A DNA stretch of 8,106 nt from Opitutales bacterium (GTDB taxonomy: Bacteria > Verrucomicrobiota > Verrucomicrobiia > Opitutales > Opitutaceae), in contig JAJFLS010000011.1 in the NCBI GenBank assembly GCA_021772595.1, positions 1 through 8,106 of the forward strand, in the 5' to 3' direction. Each line of letters begins with the position of its first letter. The first letter of the stretch is position 1. Under the pieces are notes generated by a model, which saw only the letters and a list, made by a program, of their open reading frames with translations, made no database searches and had not been told where the DNA came from. Both the position numbers and the translations under genes were made by a program. Positions 7,127-8,106 of the stretch are shown piece by piece.

Positions 7127-7194
7127 AATCTTCGTCTTCGTCTTCGTCCTGCAAAAAAGACCAAGACGAACACGAATACAATGACGAAGAATTC
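7111..7194. repeat. Long imperfect inverted repeat built of TTCGTC/GACGAA units
   Basis: The left arm 7116-7148 is made of TTCGTC hexamers interrupted by a CATAATC segment. The right arm 7159-7191 is its near reverse complement. Aligning the arms by eye, 27 of 33 positions match, with mismatches at arm positions 1, 12, 13, 15, 21 and 30. The loop 7149-7158 is CTGCAAAAAA. On both strands the outer part of the palindrome contains ATGACGAAGA: + strand 7181-7190, - strand 7126-7117, the latter being the start of gluQ. On the gluQ-sense strand the loop reads TTTTTTGCAG. The outer edge carries GAATTC (7189-7194). The element fills the space between gluQ and the truncated substrate-binding protein gene. 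Confidence 0.85.
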
Positions 7195-7213
7195 ACCCTT
7201 CCCCTATTCCGAC

Positions 7214-8106
7214 TTAACCGAGTGAATCAACCACAGAATCGAGCATAAAGTCACCCCTGGCCAAATAACCGACGTTCAACCCGGCCTCTTGATGGACCGT
7301 GATCTCCGGGTCCTCGCGCAACGCCGCCAATTCGGAAGGCTGGAGACCATCCATTCCATGGATATCGCCCGTCTTTAGCTTGAGCAAACGCACAGTGCTG
7401 TCCGGCGAAACCGTAATCGCTATACGTTTCATACTCGGTTTCTCGCCCCAATAATCGTCGTTTCGTTCGAGCAAGGTGACTTGATTCGGTCGCCACTCCA
7501 CGAACTTGAAAGGGCCCGTGCCGACCGGGTGGCGCTGAAAGTCGCTCTTGTGCGTATCCAGAGCAGCCGGACTCAACAAGTGGGCGGGAAAGACCGCGAG
7601 CGAATAAAGCAAAGACGCGTTCGGCTGGGACAGTTTGAATTCCAGCCCCATCTCCCCCACCGAATTCGCTTCTTCAATATCTTGATACAAATCATTCCAA
7701 TACGAAAACGATGCCTCTTTCAAATGCCCAGGATGCTCCGGATCCATCTGGCGGTGATATGAGAACAACGCCGTCTCCGCATTCAGCGGCGTTCCATCGT
7801 GAAAGCGCACTCCGGAGCGCAACTGAAATCGATAAGTCAAACCATCCTCGGAAACTGAATACGACTCCGCCAAGCACGGCTCGATTTCCAATGTGCCGCT
7901 TTTGAACCGCACCAGACCTTCGCAAATTTGGGAAAGTGTATTAACCGATTCCCCGTCATCCACATCCGCAGGATCCAACTTCTGAGCATCGCTGCCCCGA
8001 GCGAACACGAACACCTCCGAGTCTCTCGATTCGCCGCCGCCGGAACATCCCGCCAATACGCCGAATGCGACGGCTCCCACCGCAGTAAGACCTACACCAG
8101 TCACCC
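7214..8106 (-). CDS. Truncated ABC transporter substrate-binding lipoprotein, family 5 (oligopeptide/dipeptide type); 5' end outside window
   Basis: The visible 296 residues correspond to the N-terminal half of an SBP_bac_5 protein (DppA/OppA-like), which captures peptides or similar solutes outside the cytoplasmic membrane for an ABC importer. A hydrophobic signal stretch ends in the lipobox LAGC, lipidated cysteine at 8047-8045, then a Gly/Ser linker. Family hallmarks are LDPADVDDGESVNTLSQICEGL (43-64), the LAESYSVSEDGLTYRFQLRSGVRFHDGTPL block (78-107), HPVGTGPFKFVEW (192-204), LLERNDDYWG (211-220) and EAGLNVGYLA (273-282). After GYLA, family proteins normally go on for about 230 residues; here only RGDFMLDSVVDSLG and a TAA follow. 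The loss therefore falls near 7258, beside the inverted repeat. The GTG at 8104 is probably not the true start, because a basic n-region should lie further upstream. It is likely a degraded gene. Confidence 0.85.
   Translation of the reverse strand, partial: VTGVGLTAVGAVAFGVLAGCSGGGESRDSEVFVFARGSDAQKLDPADVDDGESVNTLSQICEGLVRFKSGTLEIEPCLAESYSVSEDGLTYRFQLRSGVRFHDGTPLNAETALFSYHRQMDPEHPGHLKEASFSYWNDLYQDIEEANSVGEMGLEFKLSQPNASLLYSLAVFPAHLLSPAALDTHKSDFQRHPVGTGPFKFVEWRPNQVTLLERNDDYWGEKPSMKRIAITVSPDSTVRLLKLKTGDIHGMDGLQPSELAALREDPEITVHQEAGLNVGYLARGDFMLDSVVDSLG

Noticed and set aside
7149..7191. Rho-independent terminator for the substrate-binding protein gene
   Set aside because: The T-run on the minus strand lies in the loop, not after the stem, so the structure does not have the shape of an intrinsic terminator, although the hairpin could still stop or slow polymerase.
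7111..7194. CRISPR array from the repeated TTCGTC units
   Set aside because: The units are 6 bp, contiguous and arranged as an inverted repeat; there are no spacers of regular length and no cas genes.
6906..7196. Minus-strand frame with an acidic DEDEDEDYDEDEE run
   Set aside because: It is the out-of-frame reading of the GACGAA repeat plus the start of gluQ; the rest shows no family resemblance and overlaps a well-supported gene.
6593..7225. Plus-strand 210-residue frame opposite gluQ
   Set aside because: It is antisense to gluQ, is rich in Arg, Pro and Ser as expected from a shadow frame, and has no recognisable motif. Its tail only crosses the palindrome.

Overview
The window (8106 bp, moderately GC-rich) is bacterial chromosome carrying mostly conserved housekeeping genes. 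The lineage is probably Verrucomicrobiota, perhaps the Opitutae/Puniceicoccaceae side. I base this on the clade-like N-terminus of the HIT protein (MDHLHAYWRMEYV), the lack of clear Shine-Dalgarno sequences before almost every gene, and a GACGAA-type repeat region. This is recalled resemblance, not a database result.

Layout. Positions 1-251 are non-coding upstream sequence with a weak promoter candidate. Five genes then run left to right as a probable operon: a HIT-family nucleotide hydrolase/transferase (252-743), a PhoH-like ATPase (779-1738), a PgpH/YqfF-type 7TM-HD phosphohydrolase (1815-4187), the rRNA maturation endonuclease YbeY (4144-4632) and a large multi-pass membrane protein of glycosyltransferase type (4632-6254). 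The last three are tightly coupled: the HD gene and ybeY overlap by 44 nt, and ybeY and the membrane gene share one base in a TAATG junction. Two genes on the opposite strand converge on this block: glutamyl-Q tRNA(Asp) synthetase (6269-7126) and a lipoprotein substrate-binding protein of the oligopeptide ABC transporter family (7214 to beyond the window end).

How the genes fit together. PhoH, the HD phosphohydrolase and YbeY form a widely conserved cluster linking RNA metabolism and ribosome maturation with cyclic-dinucleotide turnover. GluQ adds another RNA-related function (queuosine modification of tRNA-Asp). The membrane protein is the odd partner and looks like a cell-surface glycan enzyme attached to the end of the operon.

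The least ordinary part is 7111-7260. A long imperfect inverted repeat made of GACGAA/TTCGTC units (33-nt arms, 27 matching, 10-nt loop) contains the gluQ start codon inside its stem. Next to it the substrate-binding protein stops after roughly half its normal length. This looks like a repeat element or rearrangement junction. I see no CRISPR array, phage, toxin-antitoxin or defence system, and no clearly new multi-gene system.
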